This document shows positions 27,601 to 34,676 of a stretch of DNA of 64,000 nt, piece after piece. The stretch is from assembly GCA_025267735.1 (NCBI GenBank), contig CM046311.1, positions 23,334,020 to 23,398,019 on the forward strand. Reading direction: 5' to 3'. The stretch is from Mactra quadrangularis (lineage: Eukaryota; Mollusca; Bivalvia; Venerida; Mactridae). Numbering within the stretch: position 1 is the stretch's first letter; each line of letters begins with the position of its first letter. Made by a program: the position numbers and the translations under genes. The notes under the pieces are model-generated. The model saw nothing but the letters and a program-made list of their open reading frames with translations. It did no database searches and was not told the DNA's origin.

Positions 27601-28122
27601 ATTTGTAAAAGTTAATTTTGGGGCATTGAAAACTTCAAATAACAAACTTACATATTGACAATGCTCGTTTTATATCTATTACACCTAGTCAAATATTTTT
27701 TTCCATTTAAAAGTTTCGACAAAATTATCTTTTTTTTTAACATGGGTGGATCTATACATAGACAGGGGAGGTCCTTAGACTTTATGTTCATTCTTCTTGT
27801 ACTATTTTCAAAATGATCACAAGATGCAAATATTTTTTTATAAAAAATACAAAACCTATCATTAAATCCATCAGCATGTTTACCCACCCCCCTCAGAGCA
27901 AGCATTTAGATCCACCCTTGTATAATTAACTGAATGTAACCATTTTATGCCTGCTTGTATTAATTGTAGTTTTTCTTTTTTTCTGTATTTTTGCAAACTT
28001 TAGCACCAGTCCAAGAGGAGGTCATAGAAGCGTCTATTTCTCAAGAAACTGCCAACACAACTGGGGATAATGTAGAAAACCCTGAACATTCCAAGAAACT
28101 TGATGAAGCTGCTAATTCCTAG
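578..28122 (+). CDS. AK5: Gene 1: AK5-like adenylate kinase domain with C-terminal IQ motifs (5' partial, multi-exon)
   Basis: Adenylate kinase, expected to interconvert AMP + ATP and 2 ADP. Only the second half of the kinase domain is in the window; the P-loop exons must lie to the left. Visible are the IEGFPRD segment, the LID arginines and aspartates in RGRDSGRVDDN, and the closing LDADRDIDTMFYEIS stretch, which resembles the end of vertebrate AK5 domain 1 (DADRDEDEVFYDIS) more than AK1. After the domain come a degenerate IQ-like exon (two genomic copies), two good IQ motifs, a microexon and an acidic tail ending at a TAG at 28120. IQ motifs bind calmodulin, so calcium-linked regulation is an inference. 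Exons are 578-691, 1499-1690, 6520-6615, 7559-7765 and/or 10962-11168, 12207-12320, 15058-15171, 19043-19067 and 28004-28122, all frame-compatible: about 326 residues with one copy of the duplicated exon. Vertebrate AK5 has no IQ region that I know of. Confidence 0.8.
808..1018 (+). repeat. GTACCATGGGCCATTTG repeat, copy 1 (3' truncated)
   Basis: Contains TGCGTTATGTACCATGGGCC and TAATGAGGCAGTTTCATTGG, shared with 5196-5606 (inverted) and 48248-48617. The outer right end is missing. Confidence 0.6.
1019..1405. repeat. AATTCGAGCCCTG repeat, copy 1
   Basis: Ends in AAATTCGAGCCCTGG with internal ACTCGCAAAAATTTGCAAG; shares these blocks with the hAT-like element 4319-4642 and with 33965-34124. 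The minus-strand open frame 1001-1333 lies inside and has no recognisable product. Confidence 0.5.
1499..1690 (+). CDS. AK5: Gene 1 exon: AK LID region
   Basis: 192 nt, phase 0-0, flanked by TTTTACAG and GTAAGT. It contains the strand NFVILFDC and the LID motif RGRDSGRVDDN with the expected arginines and paired aspartates, then a helix ending in KYFDDAGKLVV. Exactly the same length as the equivalent exons at 55885 and 60183, a good sign of homologous gene structure. Confidence 0.9.
1739..1807. repeat. Short palindromic MITE, TTAGCGCAAA family copy 2
   Basis: Inverted repeat of about 69 bp; left arm GGGTTTAGCGCAAACCAG, right arm ending TTTACGCTATACC. Confidence 0.6.
3469..3760 (+). mobile_element. 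tRNA-derived SINE, type A, with target-site duplication
   Basis: 292 bp. A tRNA-like head (A box in GGTCGATAGGGCAGTTGGTAG, B box GGGTTCGGATCC) is followed by a body and an A-rich tail CAACAAAAACAAACAAAAA. It is flanked by perfect 12-bp direct repeats TTGAGTGGTTAA (3457-3468 and 3761-3772), the expected mark of LINE-driven insertion. Related copies are at 46251, 52765 and 58770. Confidence 0.9.
4138..4204. repeat. Short palindromic MITE, TTAGCGCAAA family copy 3
   Basis: Inverted repeat; left arm CTTAGCGCAAAACAGTCG, right arm CGTTATGTGCTAAG reversed. Confidence 0.65.
4319..4642. mobile_element. hAT-like non-autonomous element
   Basis: 324 bp with terminal inverted repeats CAGGGCTCAAATTTAAG and its reverse form ending ATTCGAACCCTG. 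The 8-bp flanks CTTACCCA and CTTAACCA match at 7 of 8 positions, as expected for an aged hAT target duplication. Inside are short ACTCGCAAATTTGCAAG-like palindromes. Confidence 0.65.
5196..5606 (-). repeat. GTACCATGGGCCATTTG repeat, copy 2 (inverted, near full length)
   Basis: Inverted terminal sequences ATCATCGGCAACTACAGTA and, reversed, ATCATCGGTTATCCC; contains GTACCATGGGCAATTTGAC and the AAACTGCCTCATTAGTTATT block shared with the other two copies. MITE-like. Confidence 0.65.
6262..6487 (+). mobile_element. tRNA-derived SINE, type C, adjacent to a splice acceptor
   Basis: Head with A box GGCTGTGGCGTAGTGGTTATC and B box GAGTTCGAGCTC, then a divergent body and an A-rich tail. Flanked by 11-bp direct repeats AAAAATTATAA (6251-6261, 6488-6498). 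The downstream target-site copy ends 21 nt before the AG of the exon at 6520. Confidence 0.8.
6520..6615 (+). CDS. AK5: Gene 1 exon: C-terminal strand and helix of the AK domain
   Basis: 96 nt, phase 0-0, between TTATTTCAG and GTAGGA. It encodes LDADRDIDTMFYEISQMFDF and a short linker GRKPGDGDK. The DADRD...FY(E/D)IS pattern is the feature that points to AK5 domain 1. A SINE sits only 21 nt upstream of the acceptor AG (see 6262-6487). Confidence 0.85.
6616..7558. other. Intron of gene 1, first copy of a duplicated block
   Basis: From about 7076 this is the first copy of a segmental duplication whose second copy runs from about 8368 to 11400. Contains a (TA)n run at about 7419-7443. No repeat insertion is seen in this copy. 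Confidence 0.65.
7559..7765 (+). CDS. Gene 1 exon: degenerate IQ-like module, copy 1
   Basis: 207 nt, 69 codons, phase 0-0, acceptor TATTAAAG, donor GTTAAT (weak). Basic and charged. The segment AALRIKAAFEGGRKRQQ lines up with the two true IQ motifs downstream, but the key Q is K and the RG arginine is E, so calmodulin binding is doubtful. If the weak donor is not used, the frame reads two more codons (VN) and stops at 7772-7774, giving a truncated isoform. An almost identical copy lies at 10962. Confidence 0.75.
8510..8998. mobile_element. 489-bp insertion with 10-bp target duplication
   Basis: Absent from the sister block near 7340. Flanked by perfect CAATAGTTTG repeats (8500-8509, 8999-9008). 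It carries inverted internal motifs GTCAGGCAAAGCA and TGCTTTGCCTGAC. Family unknown; a non-autonomous DNA element is likely. Confidence 0.7.
9035..9061. mobile_element. 27-bp insertion resembling a solo MITE end
   Basis: CAGGGAAAGATAAC...AAAAGTCCC is absent from the sister block and flanked by TAAT on both sides. The same sequence forms the terminal inverted repeats of the MITE at 63456-63816. Confidence 0.6.
9116..10114. mobile_element. Tigger/pogo-like non-autonomous DNA transposon
   Basis: 999 bp with terminal inverted repeats CAGTAAAAGTTCATTC at the left and the matching reverse form at the right, flanked by TA dinucleotides (9114-9115, 10115-10116), as in the Tc1/mariner-pogo group. Several TCGAAC motifs occur near both ends. 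No transposase frame is visible; the short frame 9768-9968 looks accidental. Absent from the sister block at about 7420. Confidence 0.82.
10159..10888. mobile_element. hAT-like MITE with 8-bp target duplication
   Basis: 730 bp, ends TAGTGCTGCAACGATTC and, reversed, TAGGGCTGCAACGATTC, with many CGAATCGA motifs inside both ends. Perfect 8-bp flanking repeats GTATTCAT (10151-10158 and 10889-10896) are the hAT signature. No transposase remains. Confidence 0.85.
10962..11168 (+). CDS. Gene 1 exon: degenerate IQ-like module, copy 2
   Basis: Second copy of the 7559-7765 exon: 205 of 207 bases identical, with one silent change and one Glu to Gln change. Splice borders are the same (TATTAAAG and GTTAAT), as is the read-through stop. 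Both copies are phase 0-0, so a transcript can use either or both in frame. The segmental duplication that made this copy later received several transposon insertions upstream. Confidence 0.72.
11169..12206. other. Intron of gene 1
   Basis: First about 190 bp match the sequence after exon copy 1. At 11655-11765 lies a dispersed repeat (TTGATTAAAACCCGATCTAA) with another copy at 15992-16110 and an inverted relative at 39812-39892. CTACAGGATATCTGTT at about 12025 is shared with the last of these, so the element may span 11655-12045. Confidence 0.55.
12207..12320 (+). CDS. Gene 1 exon: IQ motif 1
   Basis: 114 nt, phase 0 if spliced at GTTCCT. It encodes an acidic lead-in (SLDEDNTKAL) then AAGKIQASFRGYQVRKDL, a full match to IQxxxRGxxx(R/K), the calmodulin or light-chain binding motif. 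If the donor is skipped, the frame continues VPVII and stops at 12336-12338, an alternative C-terminus. Same length and layout as the exon at 15058, so the two are tandem duplicates. Confidence 0.82.
13232..13540 (-). mobile_element. tRNA-derived SINE, type B, minus strand
   Basis: Reverse complement of the type B family seen at 25566 and 33272: tail GGGTTTAACGCCGTAGCAAC at the left, tRNA-like head at the right ending near 13540. The head is degenerate. Open frame 13376-13558 on the minus strand is just this element. Confidence 0.75.
13578..13850 (+). repeat. CCCCGCTTCGAAGAAGAGGGG dispersed repeat, copy 1
   Basis: Starts with a hairpin (ATACCCCCGCTTCGAAGAAG then GGGGGGTAT), has a CCGTCCGTCC-rich segment and ends AGCATTAGCTCACAGA. 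A second copy is at 26482-26742. The two open frames over it are repeat artefacts. Confidence 0.8.
14512..14678. repeat. Hairpin MITE with 19-bp perfect ends
   Basis: 167 bp. CAGTTATTTCATGTGTGAT at the left is perfectly inverted at the right end; an inner pair GGAATAGTG/CACTATTCC extends the fold. Confidence 0.8.
15058..15171 (+). CDS. Gene 1 exon: IQ motif 2
   Basis: 114 nt, phase 0-0, acceptor TCTACAG, donor GTGTCT. It encodes TVKETTSDEDSQ and then AAAERIQAGFRGYQARQKYK, a complete IQ motif closely similar to that of the previous exon. Equal length and phase indicate exon duplication. Confidence 0.85.
16764..16834. repeat. CAAAGGGAGGTAAT hairpin, intronic copy
   Basis: Left arm CAAAGGGGAGTAAT, right arm AGTTACTTCCCTTTGG. 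Same family as the three hairpins after 28185. Confidence 0.65.
18289..18520. mobile_element. MITE with about 50-bp inverted repeats
   Basis: 232 bp. The ends CTGTTTTATTAACCTGTCAC and, reversed, CTGTTTAATTAACCTGTCAC continue through CACGGTCACTGAAT with few mismatches. AT-rich core, no coding content. Confidence 0.82.
19043..19067 (+). CDS. Gene 1 microexon DKKQESET
   Basis: 25 nt, phase 0 in and phase 1 out, between CTATTTTAG and GTATGT. Its final lone G pairs with CA at 28004 to continue gene 1, but would equally pair with CC at 47926 to enter the gene 2 kinase. Support is frame and splice sites only, because the exon is too short for a homology call. Confidence 0.6.
19889..19990. repeat. 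TCA/ATT trinucleotide-rich stretch
   Basis: Imperfect (TCA)n with ATT and GAT variants. The open frame over it (19865-20062) reads mostly I and S, as expected of such a repeat. Confidence 0.8.
20337..20561. mobile_element. MITE with about 35-bp inverted repeats
   Basis: Ends CAGCTAAGGCCACAGCAAG and, reversed, CAGTTAGGTCACAACAAA, both continuing into TTGATCAT(G/A)TGTTCTA. GCGAGCGA motifs are inside. Confidence 0.75.
20755..20945 (+). mobile_element. Type B SINE, 5'-truncated
   Basis: Matches the body of the type B elements (AATAATTTCTACGTCCATTC, then GATTTAGCCTTTCCAGGAAC). The tRNA head is missing. Confidence 0.7.
22745..23009. mobile_element. MITE with GACCCCGAC ends
   Basis: About 265 bp; left GTATTGTGTGTAAAGTTTG followed by ACCCCGAC, right end the inverted form (GGTCGGGGTCAATATTTAC and on to ACTATAC). 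Confidence 0.7.
23762..23975 (+). mobile_element. Type B SINE, 5'-truncated
   Basis: Starts at GCGCATACTTTCATGAGGCT in the body and ends with AAACCAAACAAACCAACTAA. No tRNA head. Confidence 0.7.
24191..24241. repeat. CAAAGGGAGGTAAT hairpin, divergent copy
   Basis: CAAAGGGAACTTACTC and, inverted, AGTTACCTCCCTTT. Confidence 0.55.
24535..24850 (+). repeat. Dispersed repeat, copy 1 of a pair
   Basis: Shares CACCGACTTTACAG, the ATTATA(T/C)CAC block and TTGCTCAGGG with 27150-27390. Identity of the element unknown. The open frame 24593-24829 lies inside. Confidence 0.55.
25566..25870 (+). mobile_element. tRNA-Lys-derived SINE, type B
   Basis: Head GCCTGGCTAGCTCAGTTGG and B box GGTTCCATTCC resemble tRNA-Lys(CTT). 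The body contains AATAATTTCTACGTCCATTC and the end is GTGTTAAACCCAA. Short direct repeats TGAATAG flank it. Confidence 0.82.
26006..26346. mobile_element. GC-rich insert with short terminal inverted repeats
   Basis: Stands out from the AT-rich intron by CG-rich, CGTACG-containing sequence. Ends CAGTCCCATAAA and, reversed, CAGTTCCATAAAA. Overlapping frames are open on both strands (26031-26360 and 26059-26352) but I recognise no product. Likely a MITE; a captured gene fragment is possible. Confidence 0.5.
26482..26742 (+). repeat. CCCCGCTTCGAAGAAGAGGGG dispersed repeat, copy 2
   Basis: Nearly identical to 13578-13850, with fewer CCGT units. Confidence 0.8.
27150..27390 (+). repeat. Dispersed repeat, copy 2 of a pair
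   Basis: See 24535-24850; this copy has TCACCGACTTTACAGCTATT and ends near TTTTTTGCTCAGGGTAATAG. Confidence 0.55.
28004..28122 (+). CDS. Gene 1 terminal exon, acidic tail
   Basis: 119 nt entering in phase 1 after a T-rich tract and TTTAG, ending in TAG at 28120-28122. It encodes an acidic, low-complexity tail rich in E, N, S and A (APVQEEVIEASISQET at its start) with no recognisable domain. Codon phase matches the microexon at 19043. Confidence 0.68.
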
Positions 28123-28184
28123 GAAATTTTTATATAAAAAACAGACTATTTAACCAAAATACACAACAGTTTTATATGAGAAAA

Positions 28185-28255
28185 CAAAGAGAGGTAACTC
28201 TGGGTGTATTCATTGAAAATAATTCAATTTAACATACAGAGTTAGCTCTCTTTGT
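28185..28255. repeat. CAAAGGGAGGTAAT hairpin in 3' UTR (1)
   Basis: CAAAGAGAGGTAACTCTG at the left, CAGAGTTAGCTCTCTTTG at the right: an 18-bp near-perfect inverted repeat with an AT-rich loop. Confidence 0.75.
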
Positions 28256-28838
28256 AAGAAACTTTAAATTTACAAAGACATGTACTTATGCTCTCTCTGT
28301 GAATAGTGACAATTCATTGGGTTCATTCCATGTAAAATAACTTTAAATGAGACCCTTACACTTTGTACCAAATAGTCAAGATATTGTATGGTGTATTCAA
28401 TCACATACCAGCATGATAATTTGTTTCACCCAGATCAAAAAAAAAATTCTACAAAACTGAGGGTCGTCAAGAAAATTGTGAAACTAATTTCTGTACCAAC
28501 TACACTGAGTGTTACATCATGCATATACAAAACTGTCAAGACCTGAACATTAACAGTTGAAATATTTATAGTTTGTCTTAAAACTTTTTGGAAAATCCTC
28601 ACAGTACATGTGTGTGTTTTAAATACACTTTACTGTTACACCGGTTGTTATGTATTGTGCATCTTTTTTACACATTATTGTTTGTGATTAAGCATTTATA
28701 AATATAAATGATTTAACTAGTTGTCTACATGACATAGATTCAATGAACTAATCACTTAATATTATATAATTCCAATGAAATATATTTTCTAGAATGTGTT
28801 TTTTACCTCCAGTAGCATTGTGACTGTTCTTTTTTTAT

Positions 28839-28900
28839 ACCAAAGGGAGGTAATGCTGTGTGAAAAAACAACTATTTTCACAATGAGTTATCTCCCTTTA
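28839..28900. repeat. CAAAGGGAGGTAAT hairpin in 3' UTR (2)
   Basis: Left CCAAAGGGAGGTAATGCTGT, right ATGAGTTATCTCCCTTT, with TGTGTGAAAA between. Confidence 0.75.
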
Positions 28901-29728
28901 TTTTACTGTATGATAGTGCAAACATTGTCTGAATGTGATATAAACACCAAGTTCTCTCTGTGATAAATGACTGTGATCTTTGTATACATGTCTGTTATAA
29001 TTTTATACATACTGTCCTCTCATTTTGTTTTTTTATTTGTTACTTATACAATCATTCATTTTGTTAATTTCTTCATGCATAATACATAGTATCTAAAAAT
29101 GGCCTTTTTTTATATTGCATGCAATTTGGCTCAGTTTATTCATTTTCATAAGTCTAATATTCTATTCTCTACTTGGGCAATTTTATATTAAACTTTGTAA
29201 AATAATGCTATACATATGATATCACTTATATCAAAATGATAGGATGTATCCATGTAATCTTGGCAAATATTTACAAAAATCTTACGATAATCCTACAATT
29301 CCATATAGAATGACTTACGACTTGGTCGTAAGATGCTTGATGATACAGGCCCCTGGTATTACAGTGATAGGGGATTTAGGTTTTAAATTCTGATCTTGGT
29401 ACATAAGAGTTTCTGATATGCTACACCTTTCACCTATTAAATGACATGGTTTACTATATTTTAAAGTAAAGCCAGTTTTGCATTCTATGATCTGCATGTA
29501 TTTGTGTATTTTTATTGCATGGCTGGTTTGTCTCAGCTCCTCCTACTCTATGAATATGAATGTTGATAAGCCCCTCCCCTTCATAAAGAATGTGTCTCTG
29601 TCTCTGTAAAAACATGACATAACTTATCTCTACATGTGCCAATCTTCTAATTACATATACATTATAATATATATTGTTGTTTTTGGTTATAAGACTTTTT
29701 ATGTTCTGATTTATTAAAAAAAATATAT

Positions 29729-29789
29729 ACCAAGGGAGGTAATACTGTATGAAAGTTTTGTTAATCTTCACGGTGTTAGCTCCCTTTGT
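29729..29789. repeat. CAAAGGGAGGTAAT hairpin in 3' UTR (3)
   Basis: Left CCAAGGGAGGTAATACTGT, right ACGGTGTTAGCTCCCTTTG. Confidence 0.75.
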
Positions 29790-29884
29790 ATTAATTTTGC
29801 ATTAAATCATGAAAGCTGTTAAATATAATTATGTAAATTTTATATATTCATCATTCATATATAGTCTGTTATCTTTGTCTCAAA

Positions 29885-29890
29885 AATAAA
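29885..29890 (+). terminator. Candidate poly(A) signal of gene 1
   Basis: AATAAA 1.76 kb after the stop codon, followed by T-rich sequence (AAATTTTGTTTT). The first well-placed AATAAA on this strand after the 3' UTR hairpins. Confidence 0.4.
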
Positions 29891-30318
29891 CATTTAATGT
29901 AAAATTTTGTTTTAAAGGCTAGAGATTTATATTAAATAGGCTCTTTATAAGAGAACACCTGATTATGTTTTATAATAAACAAATTCTAACTTCTGCAGTT
30001 AAAGAACTTATTTGAATGGTGTAATTTAACTCAAAGTGTATAAGTACAATCCCAAATATTACAACCACAAAATAGTACAGTATTTAATGTAAATATTAAA
30101 TATTGTGATTTTTTATTTTGTTGGCTTTTTTGCCATTAGAATGCATGTACATGTATGTATAATAACATGTTAACTAAGAATTTTAATAGTTAACTTTAAG
30201 TGGTCTTAAGGTTTTATTTTGCCTTATTTAGTCTTAATTGAGTTATAAATATTTCTAAACAAAAATGTTATTGATCTATATGGGTTTACTTTTTTAATGT
30301 TTTAGACTAATAATATAG

Positions 30319-30472
30319 AGAATATTAGGTTAGTGCCAATCTGTATCTAGTTTATCCGGCAAGTTGGAGAAAGGTTTATTCGGCGAGGCTTGCCGAGTCG
30401 AATAAACCTTTTGGAGACGAGCCGGATAAACTAAGTACAGATTGACACTAACCTAATATTCTATTTATCCTA
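30319..30472. repeat. 154-bp palindrome
   Basis: The arm from AGAATATTAGGTTAGTGCCA through TTTATCCGGC is inverted at the right end. An inner pair AAGGTTTATTCG/CGAATAAACCTT sits around GGCGAGGCTTGCC. Confidence 0.85.
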
Positions 30473-30539
30473 CTCGCATTTGCTTGAATGACTAATTGAA
30501 AAACCAAAAATTCTGCGTTTAACATGCTTTAAATTCAGA

Positions 30540-31690
30540 TCATGGCCGAATTGTCAAAGCGCAGTAATTGTGTAAAACGGTCTTTTAACTGTTTGCGCGT
30601 CAAGAAATAATTCCGATGATTGACTCCATGATATATTAGTAAAGGTAATATTTTAAATGAAAGAAGCGAAAATACTAAATAAACTCGGTTAAGAAATAAA
30701 CAAGGAAAAAATCATTTTTGGACAAATAAATCACTTGCGAATTTTCCGAGGACGAATCAGTTTTTATGACGTCATGTAAGCGAAGTTTGTTGTCAACATG
30801 GCGGTCGTATTTAGCGTTTGTAGGATTCGTCATTTGACGCGTTTACTATTATTTATCATGGATTTAACCAATGCTATTAGGATAATTTGTTAATCAAACT
30901 TTAAATAGACGATAGGATATATGGATGAAAGGATTATTAAGGGAAATACACTAGCAGCGAGCCAGCGACGCTAAAAGATGTCAACCATTTTCCGAAAATG
31001 GCCAGGACGGTCTGTGTCGAGGATGACGATGATGATTTTTGAAGCCAGTTTCATTATATTTAATTTATGCGTGGCTTGGCATTGGTAAAACAATAGTCAA
31101 CCTATGTATTTACTGTATAATGGCTGGATATTCGTCAAAATATACACAGAAAGGAATTCATTGCAAATTTTGGAGTTTGGCACTGTACAGCGTCAACGAT
31201 TGAGTTTTTGTAATATTTGGGCTAGAATGCACTTTACCGGTACGCGCCTACTGCGCATGCGTCATGTTGCATTTTTCATTGAGTTGGTACTGACGGTGAC
31301 CGTTAAAAGCGGGGGTTCGGGGTCGGCAGCCCCTGATAAAAGACAGAAAATATCATGAAATTAAAATAAAATCGCTTACCTTTCTATTCAAACAGGGTTA
31401 GGGTTAGGGTAAGGGTTATATTTCTACTTCCGGTGAATTACTACGTACCGGTAAAGTGCAATAGCCCCAATATTTGAATGATGAAGTAAGTGATTTAATT
31501 AAAGATTTAAATTGAAATTGTTTGTAAAAGCCCGTATTTGATTATTTTGTGTAAAATGTATTTGTTAAGTTGTCGTTAAAAGAATGAAACGCGGCCGCTT
31601 TTGATGCCCAATGTTATGATGATGTAGAAAAGTAGTCCGTCAATGCGTAGTCACGTGACTGCCGAATAAAGCAACGCTGCCGAATAAAGA
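30540..31690. promoter_or_regulatory. CpG-rich patch with promoter-like motifs
   Basis: Locally rich in CG compared with its surroundings. Contains TGACGTCA (CRE-like) near 30768, ACATGGCGG (YY1-like) near 30797 and a short telomere-like run at 31395-31418. It might be an unannotated promoter or the inside of a DNA element; CCGAATAAA motifs occur both at its right edge (near 31660-31685) and in the 30319 palindrome. Confidence 0.3.
31395..31418 (+). repeat. Short telomere-like (GGGTTA)n run
   Basis: About four units of GGGTTA, one altered. Too short to indicate a telomere. Confidence 0.7.
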
Positions 31691-31755
31691 TAGGTTTATT
31701 TGGTCAATAGGTTTTCCTTCTAAAAGATCACTTTGGGGTAGGATAAAATTATTTA

Positions 31756-32128
31756 CAGTGCCCACCAAAAGTTTAGAGAAATATTTATTTTGTAGGCCTA
31801 CTAAATAGCTTTTATTGAGAGTTTGATGACTGTTGGTTTTTTAAATGCTTTTTAGTTTTTCTTTATTTTTTTGCTATGGTTCTATCAGTAGTTGATACTA
31901 CAATAAAGCTTAAAGATAATTACATTGACCACGATTTTGAAGGCTTTAGAAAGACAGATGCTAAATTTTATGAATGTGATTCTTTACGAAATTTGTTTTT
32001 ATTTTATTACCAATTGTATTAAATACATTCAATAAAATAGTTCTACAAAAAAAAACAATCATTGAATTTCAAAATCATATTATATATATTATATAAAATA
32101 TATTGTCTACAAGCATTTGGAGGGCAGT
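31756..32128. mobile_element. Tc1/mariner-type MITE
   Basis: About 373 bp; ends CAGTGCCCACCAAAAGTTT and, reversed, CACTGCCCTCCAAATGCTT, with TA on both sides. Same family as 38860-39341: shared TTTGTAGGC, TTTTTAGTTTTT and CAGATGCT blocks. Confidence 0.75.
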
Positions 32129-32772
32129 GTATATTTATACCATTAGTTGTTAAGACTCATTATCTTGCTGTTTTGGGTATTACAATATTTGATCTGATCT
32201 TACAAGTTTGACTGAAATACCACTAAGCAAGAACAAAATTTATTGACTGAATCAGGGATAATATTGCTTGCTCATAAATATTTGGTGAAAATATTTCATT
32301 TTATATGTATCTTTATCATTATCATTAATGTACCATGGTTTATAAAATATTATCTGCAAAAAAACATTTTTTTAGACATAATGAAGTACCAGTGCATTTC
32401 TGATGAAATAATAATAAATAGTAAACACCAGAACTGTTTTGTGTTGTACATGTATTAAAACCTAGGACAGACTCCAACTATTGCACTCCAGCAATAAAAG
32501 ATCTTTATGTTTAAAATGTAAAAAATAATAACTTTAAAGGTTCTGCAATTATTTTGGTTTCTTTTAATAATGCTTGGAGACTCTCCTACAATGGGATAAA
32601 AACTGCAATATGATTAGTTATTTTGCATACCTGTATTCTATAGGGATGAGATGATGTGGCGACAACCATATAGTCTCATCCCTAGTATTCCAGTTATTGT
32701 CTCTATGATTCAAGGATATGTCTGTAAAAAATGTCTTGCTGTAAAATTTGATGGTATCAAGACTATGATACA

Positions 32773-32991
32773 CAGGGGCGGATCCAGGATTTGTTTCTAG
32801 GGGGGTCCAAACTTTCGAACCACAGCCACATTATACACACTTTGCAGAATAATGCAACATATGAATATGAAAAACTACATAACCATCAAATCTATGCGCA
32901 CCAAGAAAAATTGCTGACTGATACATTTTGAAAATTCTAGGGGGGGTCCTGACACCCCCCCTGAACCCCCCCCCCCCGCTTGCCTATGCTG
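32773..32991 (+). mobile_element. CAGGGGCGGATCC element, copy 1 (internally deleted)
   Basis: 219 bp, start CAGGGGCGGATCCAGG, end GCCTATGCTG. Internal GCAGAATAATGCAACATAT is shared with 44144-44421 and 45511-45987. No long flanking repeats are seen here. Confidence 0.75.
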
Positions 32992-33271
32992 GCATGTACA
33001 TGTAATTGACAATCAATGAAACATGAGATATGTTTCTTTCTCATCTTACTCCATGTTTGTCTTCAAAATCTAAATTTATTCAGACTTTTATGAGAATATT
33101 ATGGATGAATTCCAAGACAGTTATTTAAAAGCACTCATTTCTTCTATTCAATATATGTTGAAGTCTTTCAGTACTGAAAAATGATGTGAGAGGAAGATAT
33201 CCTGATTTCTGACAATACATGTATAGTTTACTATTTATAAAAGAGTATTCATGGTTAAATCAAACTACAGG

Positions 33272-33577
33272 TAGCCGCCCGGCTAGCTCAGTTGGTAGCA
33301 CCCAAGTCTACTGATAGAGGGGTCGTGGGTTTGATTCCCGGGCGGGGCATACTTTTGTGGAGCTTGGTCATGAAATTATTTCTACATCCATTCTCCCTCC
33401 TACCAATGATTTTTAATTATGTTGGGCAGTTGTCAGTCACTGACAAAAGTATGTGCTTAGTAGTTGGTTAACAGCTAAATCCAGAGATTTAGCCTTTCCA
33501 GAAGGAGTGAGCAGGTTGACTGACCACCGTTATATGACCTATAGATGTGTTGCTACATCGTTAAACCCAACAAACAA
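33272..33577 (+). mobile_element. tRNA-Lys-derived SINE, type B, best preserved
   Basis: Head GCCCGGCTAGCTCAGTTGG followed by GGGTCGTGGGTTTGATTCCC closely follows tRNA-Lys(CTT), including A and B boxes, but the 3' acceptor-stem partner is altered and a SINE body follows, ending GTTAAACCCAACAAACAAA. Imperfect AACTAC direct repeats flank it. Confidence 0.85.
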
Positions 33578-33964
33578 ATAAACTACTGGTCATATTCTAG
33601 GTTATGCGTGTTTTTGTACTTTAACAATGGACTTTCCAACTAAATAGGTGAATAAGCTGATGCATGAACACCATTTTACTGATTTAAACATACCACTTTG
33701 ATATTTACCATTTATTTCAAAGTGCTTATGAACATTGTAAATTTTATGTAAAGATGTGTTCATAAAATAAGTGTAAACTAATTTATCTATAAAATTGTAA
33801 AAATGATTCATCCCTTAATATTGATGTGTTATGAAACTGGCTATGTTTACATACGCAATGTTTTTGTGGACGACCTGTATATTTAACTATGCATGGAATA
33901 AGGGTGTTATTGTGGGATAGACAAAGAGTATCAAACATGTCTTTTAGGGGAATCTTTTATCGAT

Positions 33965-34124
33965 ACTACCGATCTATCTGGCCGTTTCTAAGCTGATTTG
34001 AGCCTCATTAGTTTAGACAGTTATATTTCAACTCGCAAAAATTTGCGAGTTGCAATAAAAGTTACTCTCAATTTTCAAATCTGCTCGCAATTTGCAAGTA
34101 TTTGAGCTTAAATTCGAGCCCTGA
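33965..34124 (+). repeat. AATTCGAGCCCTG repeat, copy 3 (5' truncated)
   Basis: Ends GCTTAAATTCGAGCCCTG; contains CTCGCAAAAATTTGCGAG. Related to the hAT-like element at 4319. Confidence 0.6.
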
Positions 34125-34676
34125 AACCACCCATTACATAGACAGTCAGCGTCATGTGCATTGAATATCAAAGCTCCTCTTAAGAGCACACAGATCCAAC
34201 TCTAGGAACTCTGTTAAGTAGTTTTCTTGAATATATCCCCTATCATCATTTAATTCTCCCAAACAACTCCACCCCTGCCCTGTATCATAGCATAAAAAGA
34301 ACTGAGTCAACGTTCTTTGCAGATTCATAATACGATATAGAACTCACTGAAGCGTTTCTCCATCTACAGTCAGCTAGCTAGCTATATCAATATCGATCTA
34401 ACTATCCGATGTGTAACTACATAATTTTGTTGGTATTCTGTTAGTGGTCGGACTTCAGTAACAGTGTTCTTAAAATATTTGAAAATTTGTGAGAATTAAA
34501 GTGCTTTGCTTGGTGAAGGAATCTTTTATTTAGTTGATGCACGTCTAGGAAAAATGGTGTAAAATTTTGGAAATTACGGAAGTATTTGGTATATGAGTAA
34601 TCAAGTAAAGGGAGGTAACTTCTCAATGACTAGTTCTAAATAATTAACAGATTTGTATACCCGTAATTGAGATTTA

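Larger units (their letters stand above)
19068..28003. other. Intron of gene 1 (8.9 kb)
   Basis: Contains a TCA-rich microsatellite (19889-19990), a 225-bp MITE (20337-20561), SINE fragments (20755-20945, 23762-23975), a 265-bp MITE (22745-23009), a hairpin (24191-24241), a dispersed repeat pair (24535-24850, 27150-27390), a full SINE (25566-25870), a GC-rich element (26006-26346) and the CCCCGCTTCGAAG repeat (26482-26742). No further IQ or kinase exon was found. Confidence 0.6.
28123..29900 (+). other. Probable 3' UTR of gene 1
   Basis: Follows the TAG at 28122 without an evident splice site and reaches AATAAA at 29885. Contains three CAAAGGGAGGTAAT hairpins. The exact poly(A) site cannot be read from sequence alone; another AATAAA lies at about 29977. 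Confidence 0.55.

Noticed and set aside
31104..31358. 84-residue open frame in the CpG-rich patch
   Set aside because: No splice or homology support; openness is explained by higher local GC content.
31395..31418. Telomeric repeat or chromosome end
   Set aside because: Only about four GGGTTA units, one altered; an interstitial trace at most.
33272..33345. Possible tRNA-Lys gene
   Set aside because: A and B boxes fit, but the 3' acceptor stem does not pair and a SINE body with A-rich tail follows; several sister copies exist.
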